NCBI RefSeq assembly: GCF_900177645.1
Contig: NZ_FXAO01000004.1
Span: forward strand, 467,453-531,452
Direction of reading: 5' to 3'
DNA from: Arenibacter troitsensis
Lineage (GTDB): Bacteria; Bacteroidota; Bacteroidia; Flavobacteriales; Flavobacteriaceae
DNA length: 64,000 nt
Shown here: positions 55,517 through 64,000 of the stretch, piece by piece
How positions within the stretch are numbered: the first letter of the stretch is position 1
Layout of the letters: each line of letters starts with the position of its first letter
The notes under the pieces: model-generated
Seen by the model: only the letters and a program-made list of their open reading frames with translations
Databases searched by the model: none
Told to the model about the DNA's origin: nothing
Made by a program: the position numbers and the translations under genes

Positions 55517-56597
55517 ATATGTTTTTTCTGTAAAGAATATACCCCAGGAACACATATATAGAGACCAATGAGAGCCCATACAACAATGAAGAGGTTTCCA
55601 TTGCCAAAAAATCCTGTACATAAACAGTATTAAAAAGCCAGCCCTTTAGGGAGGTGTCCCCATCTACCTTTACCAAACCCATAATCTTACTGATAAAACT
55701 GGAAAGAAAATACAGGACAATGGCATTTGCCCCCGCATATTTAAATATACTGCCAAACTTAATTCCCTTTACATCTGAAAAATAATATATCAGGCCCAAA
55801 ATAATATTGGCCCAACCAGCCGTTACCATTACAAAACTACTACTCCACAGCGCCTTGTTAATGGGGAAAAACAGACCCCAAACATAACCTACGACCAACA
55901 TCAAAAATCCCATTCCAATAAGCAGTATTTCCTTTTTAGCTCTTTTGGAGCGTAAAATAAGACCTGTAAAAATTCCCAGTAATGCTGAAGCTATAGAAGG
56001 CAAAGTACTTAACAAACCTTCCGGATCATAATCTGCCTTATAGCTGTGGGTTCCAAATACAAGGACATCCAAATAATTGGCCAAATTGTTGGGTGCACGC
56101 TCAAAGGTAGGCGCCATACCGTTGACCGGCACAAAGCCCATTAACAACCAATACCCAATCAAAAGAAAAGCACAAATACCAACCAGTGTTTTCCAATTGA
56201 AATTGATAAATAAAATTGAGGCAAAGAAAAACACTACACCAATACGCTGTAGCACCCCTGGAAATCGAATGTTTTCAAAATCCTTAAAGAAGGGAAAGTG
56301 AATGGTAAAAGCCCCCAAGAAAAGACCCAAGCCTATTAATTTCAAGGCCCTTATGGCGATTTTTTTATAGGTAGTGGCATCCACTGGTTTGTGCTGATAC
56401 GCAAAAACAATGGAACAGCCCACGATAAACAAGAAAAAGGGAAACACAAGATCTGTTGGGGTATATCCGTGCCAGGGAGCATGTAAAAAAGGAGCGTATA
56501 CATGGGACCAGGTACCGGGATTATTTACCAAAATCATAAGGACAATGGTGAGTCCCCTAAAGATATCTACGGAAACTATTCTGTTCTGTATATTCAT
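55503..56597 (-). CDS. DUF5009/heparan-alpha-glucosaminide acetyltransferase-like protein
   Basis: The 364-residue membrane protein has about ten helices. The N-terminus NRIVSVDIFRGLTIVLMILV and NPGTWSHVYAPFLHAPWHGY, then TPTDLVFPFFLFIVG, is the signature of DUF5009, related to lysosomal HGSNAT and bacterial NagX acyltransferases, which use acetyl-CoA across the membrane. It starts 41 nt after the sodium symporter gene and may act on an amino sugar imported by it; that is inference. It ends 14 nt inside the convergent pseudogene. Confidence 0.85.
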   Translation of the reverse strand: MNIQNRIVSVDIFRGLTIVLMILVNNPGTWSHVYAPFLHAPWHGYTPTDLVFPFFLFIVGCSIVFAYQHKPVDATTYKKIAIRALKLIGLGLFLGAFTIHFPFFKDFENIRFPGVLQRIGVVFFFASILFINFNWKTLVGICAFLLIGYWLLMGFVPVNGMAPTFERAPNNLANYLDVLVFGTHSYKADYDPEGLLSTLPSIASALLGIFTGLILRSKRAKKEILLIGMGFLMLVVGYVWGLFFPINKALWSSSFVMVTAGWANIILGLIYYFSDVKGIKFGSIFKYAGANAIVLYFLSSFISKIMGLVKVDGDTSLKGWLFNTVYVQDFLAMETSSLLYGLSLVSIYVFLGYILYRKNIFIKV

Positions 56598-56637
56598 TCC
56601 TAGTTTTGTGCCTGCTTACTTTTTATAAGACCTTCAC

Positions 56638-58449
56638 CTACAGAATATGATCCTTCATCTTATTCCAAGCCCGGGCCAACAAAAGTCCGGAAACTATGGC
56701 GACTGCTGTTAAGATTAGTGCACTGGTGGTTTTTCCATAAATCCAATACCCAGTAGCAAACATACAGGAGTAGATCAGCACACAACCTAGCAACATGGCA
56801 GTGATACCGGCAGGAACACTCCATTTTTCTTTGGTGTTCACAATCTCTACATTTTCATCTTTGGCCTCCTTGATCACTTTGGACCAACCTGGTCCACCCG
56901 GCTGAATTTTTTTGTAAAAATCCTGCAATACCTGTTTCGATTCTGGCTGGGTCATATAGGTTGCGGTCAACCAAATAACCGTAGTAACCACAACCACAAA
57001 GGGATATTCCGCCCAATCCGGGAATACACCGGTTTCAGCAGCAAACAAGAAAGGTCCCACAGCTGTTAATTTTAAGATAATAGAGACAATTCCCGAAGCA
57101 AACATGGCAGTTATCTCACTCCATGCGTTGATGCGCCACCAGAACCATCTCAAAATAAAGATCAGACCGGTTCCCGCGCCAAATACCAAGAGTACTTCAA
57201 ACAACTGCAAGGCATTCTGCAAAAGCAAAGCCAAGGCCGCACTGAATACCATTAGCACCACCGTGGACAATCTACCAACGGCCACCAATCTTTTTTCGGA
57301 AGCATTTGGGTTTATCTGTTGTTTGTAAAAGTCATAAACTATATAGGAAGATCCCCAATTTAATTGGGTAGAAATGGTACTCATATAAGCTGCAATAAGG
57401 GAAGCCAATACCAATCCCAATAACCCACTTGGCAATTTGGTCAACATAGCTGAATAAGCCAAATCATGACCTAATTTATCTACCGCAACATTGGGGAAGG
57501 CCTCATGTATACTGGCAATGTCAGGGTATACCACCAAGGATGCCAAGGCTACCAAAATCCATGGCCATGGACGCAAGGCATAGTGCATAATGTTAAAAAA
57601 GAAAGTAGCACCTATGGCATGATTTTCATTTTTGGCCGCCAACATACGCTGGGCAATATAGCCACCTCCACCTGGTTCCGCTCCTGGATACCAAGAACTC
57701 CACCATTGAACTGCCAGAGGGATTATAAATAGGGTAATTAAGGCATTGGTATTGCTAAAGTCGGGCACAATGGCAAGTTTATCCGCAACATGTTCATTGG
57801 CCATCAATGCCGTTATACCGCCAACTTCAGGAATATTTACCAAATAGTAGGCCGCTCCAATAGCACCGCCCATAGCTACAAAGAACAGTAGAAAATCTGT
57901 ATAAACCACTCCTTTAAATCCACCCAGGGCACTGAAGGTCACGGTAATCAATCCAGCACTCACCACGGTTACCCATGGTTCCAATCCCAACATAATACCA
58001 CCTATCTTAATTGCTGCCAAGGTAACGGCAGACATGGTAATTACATTAAATATAACGCCTAAATAAACGGCCCTGAATTTTCTTAAAAAGCTTGCCGGTT
58101 TACCGCCATAGCGCAGTTCATAAAATTCCAAATCCGTATTTACATTGGATTTTCTCCAAAGTTTGGCGTATACAAAAACGGTAAGTAAACCTGTCAATAG
58201 AAAAGCCCACCAAACCCAGTTTCCGGAAACTCCGTTGGTACGAACAATATCCGTCACCAAATTGGGTGTATCGGTAGAAAAGGTAGTGGCCACCATAGAG
58301 AGGCCCAACAGCCACCAAGGCATGGTTCTACCCGAAAGAAAATATTCCGAAGAACTGGCCCCGGATTTCTTGGATACATAAATTCCGATAAATAAAACAA
58401 TTGAGAAAAAAACGACAATAAAACTGTAATCGAGGGTACTTAATTCCAT
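56638..58449 (-). CDS. Sodium:solute symporter family protein
   Basis: The 603-residue protein has about 14 membrane helices and the SSS signatures YFLSGRTMPWWLLGLSMVAT (about residues 36-55), then the central SALGGFKGVVYTDFLLFFVA (helix 6 region) and GSSYIVYDFYKQQINPNASE. It should couple Na+ entry to uptake of a sugar or other solute. It resembles SGLT-type members more than proline transporters. The DUF5009 gene follows by 41 nt, suggesting one operon for uptake and modification of a sugar-like compound. Confidence 0.92.
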   Translation of the reverse strand: MELSTLDYSFIVVFFSIVLFIGIYVSKKSGASSSEYFLSGRTMPWWLLGLSMVATTFSTDTPNLVTDIVRTNGVSGNWVWWAFLLTGLLTVFVYAKLWRKSNVNTDLEFYELRYGGKPASFLRKFRAVYLGVIFNVITMSAVTLAAIKIGGIMLGLEPWVTVVSAGLITVTFSALGGFKGVVYTDFLLFFVAMGGAIGAAYYLVNIPEVGGITALMANEHVADKLAIVPDFSNTNALITLFIIPLAVQWWSSWYPGAEPGGGGYIAQRMLAAKNENHAIGATFFFNIMHYALRPWPWILVALASLVVYPDIASIHEAFPNVAVDKLGHDLAYSAMLTKLPSGLLGLVLASLIAAYMSTISTQLNWGSSYIVYDFYKQQINPNASEKRLVAVGRLSTVVLMVFSAALALLLQNALQLFEVLLVFGAGTGLIFILRWFWWRINAWSEITAMFASGIVSIILKLTAVGPFLFAAETGVFPDWAEYPFVVVVTTVIWLTATYMTQPESKQVLQDFYKKIQPGGPGWSKVIKEAKDENVEIVNTKEKWSVPAGITAMLLGCVLIYSCMFATGYWIYGKTTSALILTAVAIVSGLLLARAWNKMKDHIL

Positions 58450-58532
58450 CAGTTTGGCTTAGGTTTGAGAATTAAGATCTAAAGATAAATTTTTTTGGGA
58501 TACTTTTGCCCTTTGTTCGCCAAATGTAACGT

Positions 58533-59288
58533 ATGATACTCTTAACAACACCAGATTTAACCATAACGGCATGGGTACTTGCCTTAACTGCCGCATTTGT
58601 GATAGGAATTTCGAAAGCTGGGATTAAGGGAATCGCTATAATCAATGTTACTTTAATGGCATTGGCCTTCGGGGCCAAGGAATCGACGGGATTGATAGTA
58701 CCCCTACTTGTTGTAGGCGATGCCTTTGCCGTGATTTATTACAACAGACATGCCCAGTGGAAGTATATAGTTGCCTTTTTGCCTTGGATGATCCTTGGCA
58801 TACTCATTGGCACGGCCGTAGGAAAGGATTTGCCGGAAACCACATTTAAGATCAGCATGTCCGTTATAATTTTGGGAACGGTTATAATGATGTACTGGTG
58901 GGACAGAAAAAAATCCAAAAACGTACCTACCCATTGGGCATTTGCCGGATTTATCGGAACCATGGCGGGTATTACTACCATGATAGGCAATTTGGCCGGA
59001 GCCTTTTCCAACATTTATTTTTTGGCCATGAGGCTGCCAAAGAACGAATTTATAGGCACTGCGGCTTGGCTGTTCTTTATAGTGAATATTTTTAAACTGC
59101 CCTTTCATATTTTTATATGGAAGACCATTACTCCTGAGACCCTAATAATTAATCTAAAATTGGTTCCTGGGATTGTTTTGGGATTAATTGTTGGCGTGCG
59201 CTTGGTAAAAATTATAAAAGAACAATTCTATCGTAAGATGATTTTGATCCTTACCGCTATTGGGGCCTTCCTAATTCTTTTCAGATAA
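58533..59288 (+). CDS. TauE/SafE family sulfite/anion exporter
   Basis: The 251-residue membrane protein has about eight helices. The opening VLALTAAFVIGISKAGIKGI followed by AIINVTLMALAFGAKES and the internal repeat of a glycine-rich motif (FAGFIGTMAGITTMIGNLAG) are typical of TauE/SafE proteins, which export sulfite, organosulfonates or other anions. A perfect -7 element TACTTTTG lies at 58501-58508. It diverges from the symporter. Confidence 0.88.
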   Translation: MILLTTPDLTITAWVLALTAAFVIGISKAGIKGIAIINVTLMALAFGAKESTGLIVPLLVVGDAFAVIYYNRHAQWKYIVAFLPWMILGILIGTAVGKDLPETTFKISMSVIILGTVIMMYWWDRKKSKNVPTHWAFAGFIGTMAGITTMIGNLAGAFSNIYFLAMRLPKNEFIGTAAWLFFIVNIFKLPFHIFIWKTITPETLIINLKLVPGIVLGLIVGVRLVKIIKEQFYRKMILILTAIGAFLILFR

Positions 59289-59361
59289 TAAAAAAAAGCT
59301 GGTGCAATGCACCAGCTCTTCAACTAGACTAACTCAAACTAATACTAACTCAAACTTTTCG
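59288..59361 (-). ncRNA. Orphan small RNA with terminator (minus strand)
   Basis: On the minus strand a stem of 9 bp (AGCTGGTGC/GCACCAGCT, loop ATT) is followed by eight T, a standard terminator. No gene lies upstream on that strand before 61601, so it must belong to a short RNA or a long antisense transcript. Before the stem are two copies of AGTTTGAGTTAGT (59356-59344 and 59340-59328), 16 nt apart. A -7-like GATTTTTG sits at 59372-59365. It resembles the twin units at 35.5 kb in size and plan but shares no sequence with them. Confidence 0.45.
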
Positions 59362-59500
59362 AGACAAAAATCGTATTAATAACCCGTCCAGAGGTTAACT
59401 AAACTTCAAGCTAACATTACCAAAAATAAAAGCTTCGATACATTACGAAAAGCCGCACCTTCAAACCCTTGGACACCAGAGGTATATTTTATCCATTTCC

Positions 59501-59543
59501 TGATAATTATCATATTCTAAGAACTCATTTCGCCTAAAATTTG
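59501..59543 (+). promoter_or_regulatory. Crp/Fnr-type site and -7 box of the 602-residue protein gene
   Basis: TGATAATTATCA (59501-59512) is a perfect 12-bp palindrome with the TGA-N6-TCA core. AAAATTTG (59536-59543) matches the -7 element at 5 of 6 set bases. Centre-to-box distance is 36.5 nt, as for the four sites at 21-25 kb. Confidence 0.66.
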
Positions 59544-59625
59544 TCGATTCATATTTGGACTATACCATGACTAGGTAATTATCCCATGAACGGATAACCC
59601 TTAGGGTCCAACAACAATTGAGAAA

Positions 59626-61434
59626 ATGAAAAAACATAGCTTTCATATACCGGTTATGGGAATTGGGTTCACCATAGACACCCCCCTAAAAGTATCCCAC
59701 CTAGGAATAGATTCGGTCATTTCTTTGGTTGATGACATCTTGATTGAAAAATTAAGGAAAATGTACTGTGAAAAATTTGAACTTCCCTACCAGGAAATTT
59801 CAGATAAATTTGAGGATTTTAGAGCCAAAAGAATTACCAGTTATCTCAACTTGATCAATGATGTGGCACACAAAAAATTTGAGGAATTGATTAATTCTGC
59901 CCATAACACCGGTAAAGAAATAAAGGAATACTTAAGTCTCCTGCCAAATGCTTCCCATCTAAAGGAAGAATTTGAAAAACTTACTATAAACGATCTCAAA
60001 TCTACCGAAATTAAAAAATATTTAAAGGAGAATTTGTCCATGGGCAGCATCGACGTCAATATTATGACCAAAGTGGACAAGGACAATTATACAAAAAATG
60101 ACAAATTGCCCACTGAATTTAATGATGCCCATGCCGCCTTACGCGGATATGCCATGAGCGAACTAAATTCCTCCGTGATTCTCTCTGCCGGAATGAATCC
60201 CCGATTATATAGTTATTTAGAAAATTTTGATGACTTTTTCCCCGATGAAAACGGCAATATTAAAAAGAAAATAGTTTTAAAGGTCAGCGATTATAGGTCT
60301 GCATTGATCCAAGGCAAATTTTTGGCCAAGAAAGGAATTTGGGTGTCAGAGTACAGAATAGAATCTGGGCTAAATTGTGGCGGACATGCCTTTGCTACAG
60401 ATGGTTATTTAATGGGACCTATTATGGCCGAGTTTAGGGACAATAGACAGACCTATATCAATGAAATACACGAAATTTTAATTCCGGCACTTGCCAACAA
60501 GGGTCGCGAGGTACCCAAACTAAATCTATCCTTAAAAATTACTGCCCAGGGAGGTGTTGGTACTGCTGAGGAACACCAATTTCTTATGGACCATTACAAA
60601 GTGGATTCCGTGGGTTGGGGGACCCCATTTCTCTTGGTTCCAGAGGCTACTACCGTAGATAAGGCCACTTTGGAGCAATTGGTAGCCGCAAGAGAAGAGG
60701 ATTTGTACCTGAGCGATATATCCCCATTAGGAGTGCCATTCCACAACCTTCGTGGAAACACCAAGGATATGGAAAAACAAAAAAACATAGATAAGGATCG
60801 GCCAGGAAGCTCCTGTCCAAAAAAATTCGTGGCCTTGAACAAGGATTATTCGGAAAAAGGGCTATGTACCGCCTCAAGGCAATACCAACATTTAAAAATT
60901 AAGGAACTGGATGGCCAAGATTTAACAGAAAAGGAATATACCGGAAGATTGAATAAAATAACAGAGAAATCATGTACCTGTGTAGGTTTAGGCACCTCTG
61001 CCTTATTGGCCTATGGGCTGGATACTAAAACAGAAGGCAGTGGAGTTTCTATCTGCCCCGGACCCAATATGGCCTATTATTCCAAAATAATGACCTTAAA
61101 GGAAATGGTAGACCACATTTACGGGCGTGGCAATGTTATTGAGAGAACCGATAGACCCCATATGTTTCTTAAGGAACTTGGAATTTACTTGGAGTATCTG
61201 AAAAATAAAATTGAGGAATCCAGGGAATCCATGAATAAAAAACAGGAAAAATACCTATTGACCTTTACCCATAATTTAAATGAGGGCATCGTCTATTACC
61301 AACAATTATTTGGCAGCCTTAAAGGACAATTTGGAAACGTAAAGGAATCTGTTCTAACAGAATTAACACAAGGATTAAAAACACTGGAAGGTTTTAAAAT
61401 GGAGATAGAAACGCTTTCTTTATCGGAGGTGTAA
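59626..61434 (+). CDS. Uncharacterised 602-residue protein, possible flavin/Fe-S TIM-barrel enzyme
   Basis: The N-terminus (HIPVMGIGFTIDTPLKVSHL then GIDSVISLVDD, residues 7-37) and the later ITAQGGVGTAEEHQFLMDHY then DSVGWGTPFLLVPEAT (305-342) recall FMN TIM-barrel proteins such as nitronate monooxygenase or glutamate synthase FMN domains, where the second segment binds phosphate. Cysteines are at 48, 251 (LNCGGHAFA), 397, 414, 450, 452 (KSCTCVGLG) and 477 (SICPGPN), enough for an Fe-S cluster. There is no signal peptide. The gene has a Crp/Fnr-type promoter. I recognise no named family, and catalysis is unproven. Confidence 0.7.
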   Translation: MKKHSFHIPVMGIGFTIDTPLKVSHLGIDSVISLVDDILIEKLRKMYCEKFELPYQEISDKFEDFRAKRITSYLNLINDVAHKKFEELINSAHNTGKEIKEYLSLLPNASHLKEEFEKLTINDLKSTEIKKYLKENLSMGSIDVNIMTKVDKDNYTKNDKLPTEFNDAHAALRGYAMSELNSSVILSAGMNPRLYSYLENFDDFFPDENGNIKKKIVLKVSDYRSALIQGKFLAKKGIWVSEYRIESGLNCGGHAFATDGYLMGPIMAEFRDNRQTYINEIHEILIPALANKGREVPKLNLSLKITAQGGVGTAEEHQFLMDHYKVDSVGWGTPFLLVPEATTVDKATLEQLVAAREEDLYLSDISPLGVPFHNLRGNTKDMEKQKNIDKDRPGSSCPKKFVALNKDYSEKGLCTASRQYQHLKIKELDGQDLTEKEYTGRLNKITEKSCTCVGLGTSALLAYGLDTKTEGSGVSICPGPNMAYYSKIMTLKEMVDHIYGRGNVIERTDRPHMFLKELGIYLEYLKNKIEESRESMNKKQEKYLLTFTHNLNEGIVYYQQLFGSLKGQFGNVKESVLTELTQGLKTLEGFKMEIETLSLSEV

Positions 61435-61600
61435 CTAGGAAGACTTAATATTGGGAATTGAATAAAAGTTGTCAATTACATTCTTTTAAATAGTTACCAA
61501 GTAAGGCAGAATACCTAGAAGTTTATTGTAGGGAACTGGATCCAAAAAATGTTGGTTTTACAAATGTGTTTAAAAGATCGTCCATTTGTAAACATTCCGA

Positions 61601-61879
61601 TTATTTATTTTCTTTAATTACTGTATTATAAACTGTTTTTAAAGATCCAGTTATTGCTATAAACGAAATTCCAACTATTGAACGATAATCCTTAAAAACA
61701 TTTTCTGGATATAGATTAGTAAGTGAGATAATGAGAATAAGCAAACTTGATATCCATAATACGGCAATAATTATCAGCGTGATTTTTTTCAAAATTGAAT
61801 TAGTTAATTGTTTATTAAGTTCCACTTGGAATGGTAATAACTGAACATAATTGTCAGCCGTATACAAATCCTGCTTCAA
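61601..61879 (-). CDS. Small two-helix membrane protein
   Basis: The 92-residue product has an N-terminal soluble part (DLYTADNYVQLLPFQVELNK) and two hydrophobic helices (ITLIIIAVLWISSLLILIIS at 33-52, and SIVGISFIAITGSLKTV at 67-83) with basic ends. I recognise no family. It is not clearly in an operon: the neighbours are the 602-residue gene on the other strand and the phosphoesterase 140 nt away. Confidence 0.55.
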   Translation of the reverse strand: MKQDLYTADNYVQLLPFQVELNKQLTNSILKKITLIIIAVLWISSLLILIISLTNLYPENVFKDYRSIVGISFIAITGSLKTVYNTVIKENK

Positions 61880-62019
61880 GTATGAATAAAGTTACAAAAA
61901 CTATGCAATTATGAATTAATGCAAATACCAATAATTTTTTTCTCCGCGTTGGTGACCTAATTTATCCTTAATTTGAAATTTGATCTAAAAGGATAGTCCT
62001 AAAATATCCAGTTTAAACA

Positions 62020-63612
62020 TTAATTAGTCTCAAATGTAGCGGTAGTGGACCAGTCGCTCCAATTTAAATTTTGATCCCTGTAACGGACCCTCCAATAATA
62101 GGTAGTATTAGGTTTTAACCTATTGGTATTTTCATCGGTAAGGTCATCATCCTTTTGCCTATTTTCCTTGTAGTACCAATTTTCGAATTGTTTCCAGCTG
62201 TCAAAAATTGGCTTTTCAAAGTCGTTGCTCTCTGCAATCTGCCAATGGGAAGCCGCATGGAATGCATTGCTGAAGATGCTATTAAAATCCCCTGCTTTTA
62301 GGGTAGTTCCTGTAAAATCAACTGTTTCGTTATTGGGTGAGATAACATTGGGCGCTCCAGGCTTTCTTTCGTTTTTATAAATGACCAGGCTATCCCTAAG
62401 TTCGTTTTTGCGCTCCAACTCTTCGTTCCCCTGGCTAATTCTCTTTATCGTAAACTTAGGATCCTCCTGGCTGGCATCAACTTCCACCATCACAAAACCA
62501 TACTCGTCCTGGGTTACCGTAAATTCATCGTAATCCCTGCCTTCAAATTCCCCCCAATTATCAATGGCCCCTCCTGCAGAGGCAACGTTGATCCATAAGT
62601 GCTTATGATCTTTGGACTGACCTCTGGAATAACCGTGGGTATGTCCAAAAAAATGAATACTGGGCTTCCCTGTCTTAGTGGTAAAGGCTTCCAGAAGCGC
62701 TACCACCTTTCCTGTAAAATCCTCTTCTCCGGGAATCCAAAGTTCCGATTTGTGGGGATGGTGCAATTGAGCAAAAACAAAATCTACCTCATCGTTCTGT
62801 GCAGTTTCATCCAATAGCTTTTGCAACCACTCATACTGATCCCTACTGTTATTATAGCCATCGTTGGAATTGAGCCCTATAATCCTGGTATTGCCATAGT
62901 CCTTAAACCACCAGTGTTCCGCATAGGCTGGCGTACCGTTTTCTGGAAGACTGAAATACTTAAAATAAAATACCGAATTTTTTTCGTGGTTCCCCAATAC
63001 GGGGTAGACCGGCACCTCCGCAAATAATTTTTCGGCGGGATTAAAAAAATGGTCTTTCCACTGGTAATATTTGGTACCATTCTCCACCAGATCTCCAGGT
63101 ATCATCACCATGGCCAAATTATTGGGAAGTTTGCCCCCAAACTCCTTTTCCAAGTATTGCAATATGCCATCATTGACTACTTCGGAAAACTTATTGGGAT
63201 TATTATGGTCAATTTGCATATCGCTCATAGCCACAATTTTAAAGGACTCATGGTCACTGGCAAAGGGTGGGGTTTTAAATTGGAATATGTCCGACACTAT
63301 CTTTCCCGTCTTCACACGGTAGTAGTATTCCGTAAAACGTTTTAATCCTTCCAATTTAACTTCGTGAATTCTAGATTCACTAAAATTGATATCATAGGCT
63401 ATACCCTTGGTCTTTTTACCCAGTTTTGGCGTCAATCCCCATTCCACAATACTTTCCTCCCCCACCGAAGTTTCCCACATAATCTTTATGGAATTGGGCT
63501 CTGCATCCTGGAGATAGGGTTGAATTAAAATCCCTCCCGTCACATTTTGGGCACCTCCTACCAAATGCAATGCCAAGGCAAAAACCATTACTACTTTAAT
63601 CCTAATTTTCAT
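62020..63612 (-). CDS. Secreted purple-acid-phosphatase-like metallophosphoesterase
   Basis: The 530-residue protein begins with a signal peptide (MKIRIKVVMVFALALHLVGG then AQN). A fibronectin-type domain follows (QPYLQDAEPNSIKIMWETSV). The catalytic domain has the metal motifs AMSDMQIDHN, MIPGDLVENG, VLGNHEKNS, QLHHPHKSE and FFGHTHGYSRG. A C-terminal FN3-like part (NTTYYWRVRYRDQNLNWSDW) closes it. It should remove phosphate from exported or external substrates. Purple acid phosphatases have the tyrosine replaced here by Gln. Confidence 0.88.
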   Translation of the reverse strand: MKIRIKVVMVFALALHLVGGAQNVTGGILIQPYLQDAEPNSIKIMWETSVGEESIVEWGLTPKLGKKTKGIAYDINFSESRIHEVKLEGLKRFTEYYYRVKTGKIVSDIFQFKTPPFASDHESFKIVAMSDMQIDHNNPNKFSEVVNDGILQYLEKEFGGKLPNNLAMVMIPGDLVENGTKYYQWKDHFFNPAEKLFAEVPVYPVLGNHEKNSVFYFKYFSLPENGTPAYAEHWWFKDYGNTRIIGLNSNDGYNNSRDQYEWLQKLLDETAQNDEVDFVFAQLHHPHKSELWIPGEEDFTGKVVALLEAFTTKTGKPSIHFFGHTHGYSRGQSKDHKHLWINVASAGGAIDNWGEFEGRDYDEFTVTQDEYGFVMVEVDASQEDPKFTIKRISQGNEELERKNELRDSLVIYKNERKPGAPNVISPNNETVDFTGTTLKAGDFNSIFSNAFHAASHWQIAESNDFEKPIFDSWKQFENWYYKENRQKDDDLTDENTNRLKPNTTYYWRVRYRDQNLNWSDWSTTATFETN

Positions 63613-63634
63613 TTTTTAATCTATGTATTTTTAA

Positions 63635-64000
63635 CTAAGAATGTACAATGGCCAAACTTTCATCCAGAATATGAAGGGCCGAATCCAATTCCTTTCTACT
63701 TATGGTTAATGCCGGTGATAATTGAAGTACATTGCCTGCGGAAACCTTATAACTAAGGCCCCTCTTTAGGCATTCGTACATGACCACTTCGGCCTCATTG
63801 ATAGCTTTTTCCTTTGTTTTTTTATCCAATACCAATTCCACTCCCCATAGTAAACCCATACCCCTAACATCACCTATTAAAGGATATTTCAACTGTAAGG
63901 CTGCCAGGGAAGTTCTAAGGTATTCCTCATCTTCCTTGACCTTGTCCAATATTTTTTCATTTTCCAAAAAGGCAATGGTACCAAGCCCTGCTACGGCGCC
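63635..64000 (-). CDS. Class III aminotransferase, C-terminal part (start beyond window)
   Basis: The frame is open to the window edge and ends with TAA-type stop at 63635, giving 121 residues of the C-terminal domain. AVAGLGTIAFLENEKILDKV and LKYPLIGDVRGMGLLWGVEL, then SPALTISRKELDSALHILDE, are typical of PLP aspartate/GABA aminotransferase-family class III enzymes. The active-site lysine lies outside. It precedes the phosphoesterase on the same strand by 22 nt, so they may be co-transcribed. Confidence 0.85.
   Translation of the reverse strand, partial: GAVAGLGTIAFLENEKILDKVKEDEEYLRTSLAALQLKYPLIGDVRGMGLLWGVELVLDKKTKEKAINEAEVVMYECLKRGLSYKVSAGNVLQLSPALTISRKELDSALHILDESLAIVHS

Overview
The window reads as chromosomal DNA from a marine-type member of the Flavobacteriaceae (Bacteroidota). 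The evidence is the AT-rich sequence, short intergenic gaps without Shine-Dalgarno sites, many lipoproteins, an OmpA porin with calcium-type aspartate repeats, MlaEFD-type lipid transport, DUF4199 and DUF5009 proteins, and several textbook Bacteroidota promoters (TTG or TTTG, 19 bp, TAnnTTTG). I see no prophage, insertion sequence, integron or CRISPR array.

Layout. 0-5.3 kb: a truncated PHP-domain lipoprotein, a 2OG-Fe(II) oxygenase, and a minus-strand row of GNAT acetyltransferase, MATE exporter, crotonase, DUF4199 and a 37-residue membrane protein. 5.5-9.4 kb: a universal stress protein, tRNA-Ala(GGC) with its terminator, and a 903-residue secreted macroglobulin/plug-like protein. 9.6-14.8 kb: peroxiredoxin, a sigma-factor-like protein, two Hsp20 chaperones behind a good sigma-54 promoter, a DUF2158-like protein, patatin and a lipoprotein. 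14.9-21 kb: L,D-transpeptidase, MlaEFD-type transporter, metallophosphoesterase, CDP-alcohol phosphatidyltransferase. 20.5-26.6 kb: a stress cluster (flavodoxin-like protein, OmpA lipoprotein, a probable non-coding RNA, DUF302, DinB, DUF2267, tandem-domain universal stress protein, SDR). 26.6-34.6 kb: an AddAB-like recombination pair separated by an OmpA porin. 34.7-46 kb: sodA, two tandem small RNA units, UDG, rsmI, tdk-alr, mscL, asd, prolyl oligopeptidase, ABC ATPase and arfB. 46-54 kb: GreA-like factor, FAD oxidoreductase, the pdxA / yceD-rpmF-fabH-accB-accC block, ribE. 54.6-64 kb: a decayed esterase, DUF5009 acyltransferase plus sodium symporter, TauE exporter, a 602-residue uncharacterised Cys-rich protein, a phosphoesterase and a truncated class III aminotransferase.

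The most notable signal is regulatory. Five Crp/Fnr-type palindromes (TGA-N6-TCA) lie upstream of a flavodoxin-like gene, a non-coding transcript, DUF2267, a universal stress protein and, 35 kb away, the 602-residue protein. In every case the centre of the palindrome is 36.5 nt from the last base of a -7-like box, always facing the gene. This suggests one activator, perhaps oxygen- or redox-responsive, controlling all five. Other finds are a sigma-54 promoter with an upstream palindrome ahead of hsp20, twin ~75-nt RNA units with matched promoters and terminators downstream of sodA, and another orphan terminator-bearing RNA near 59.3 kb.
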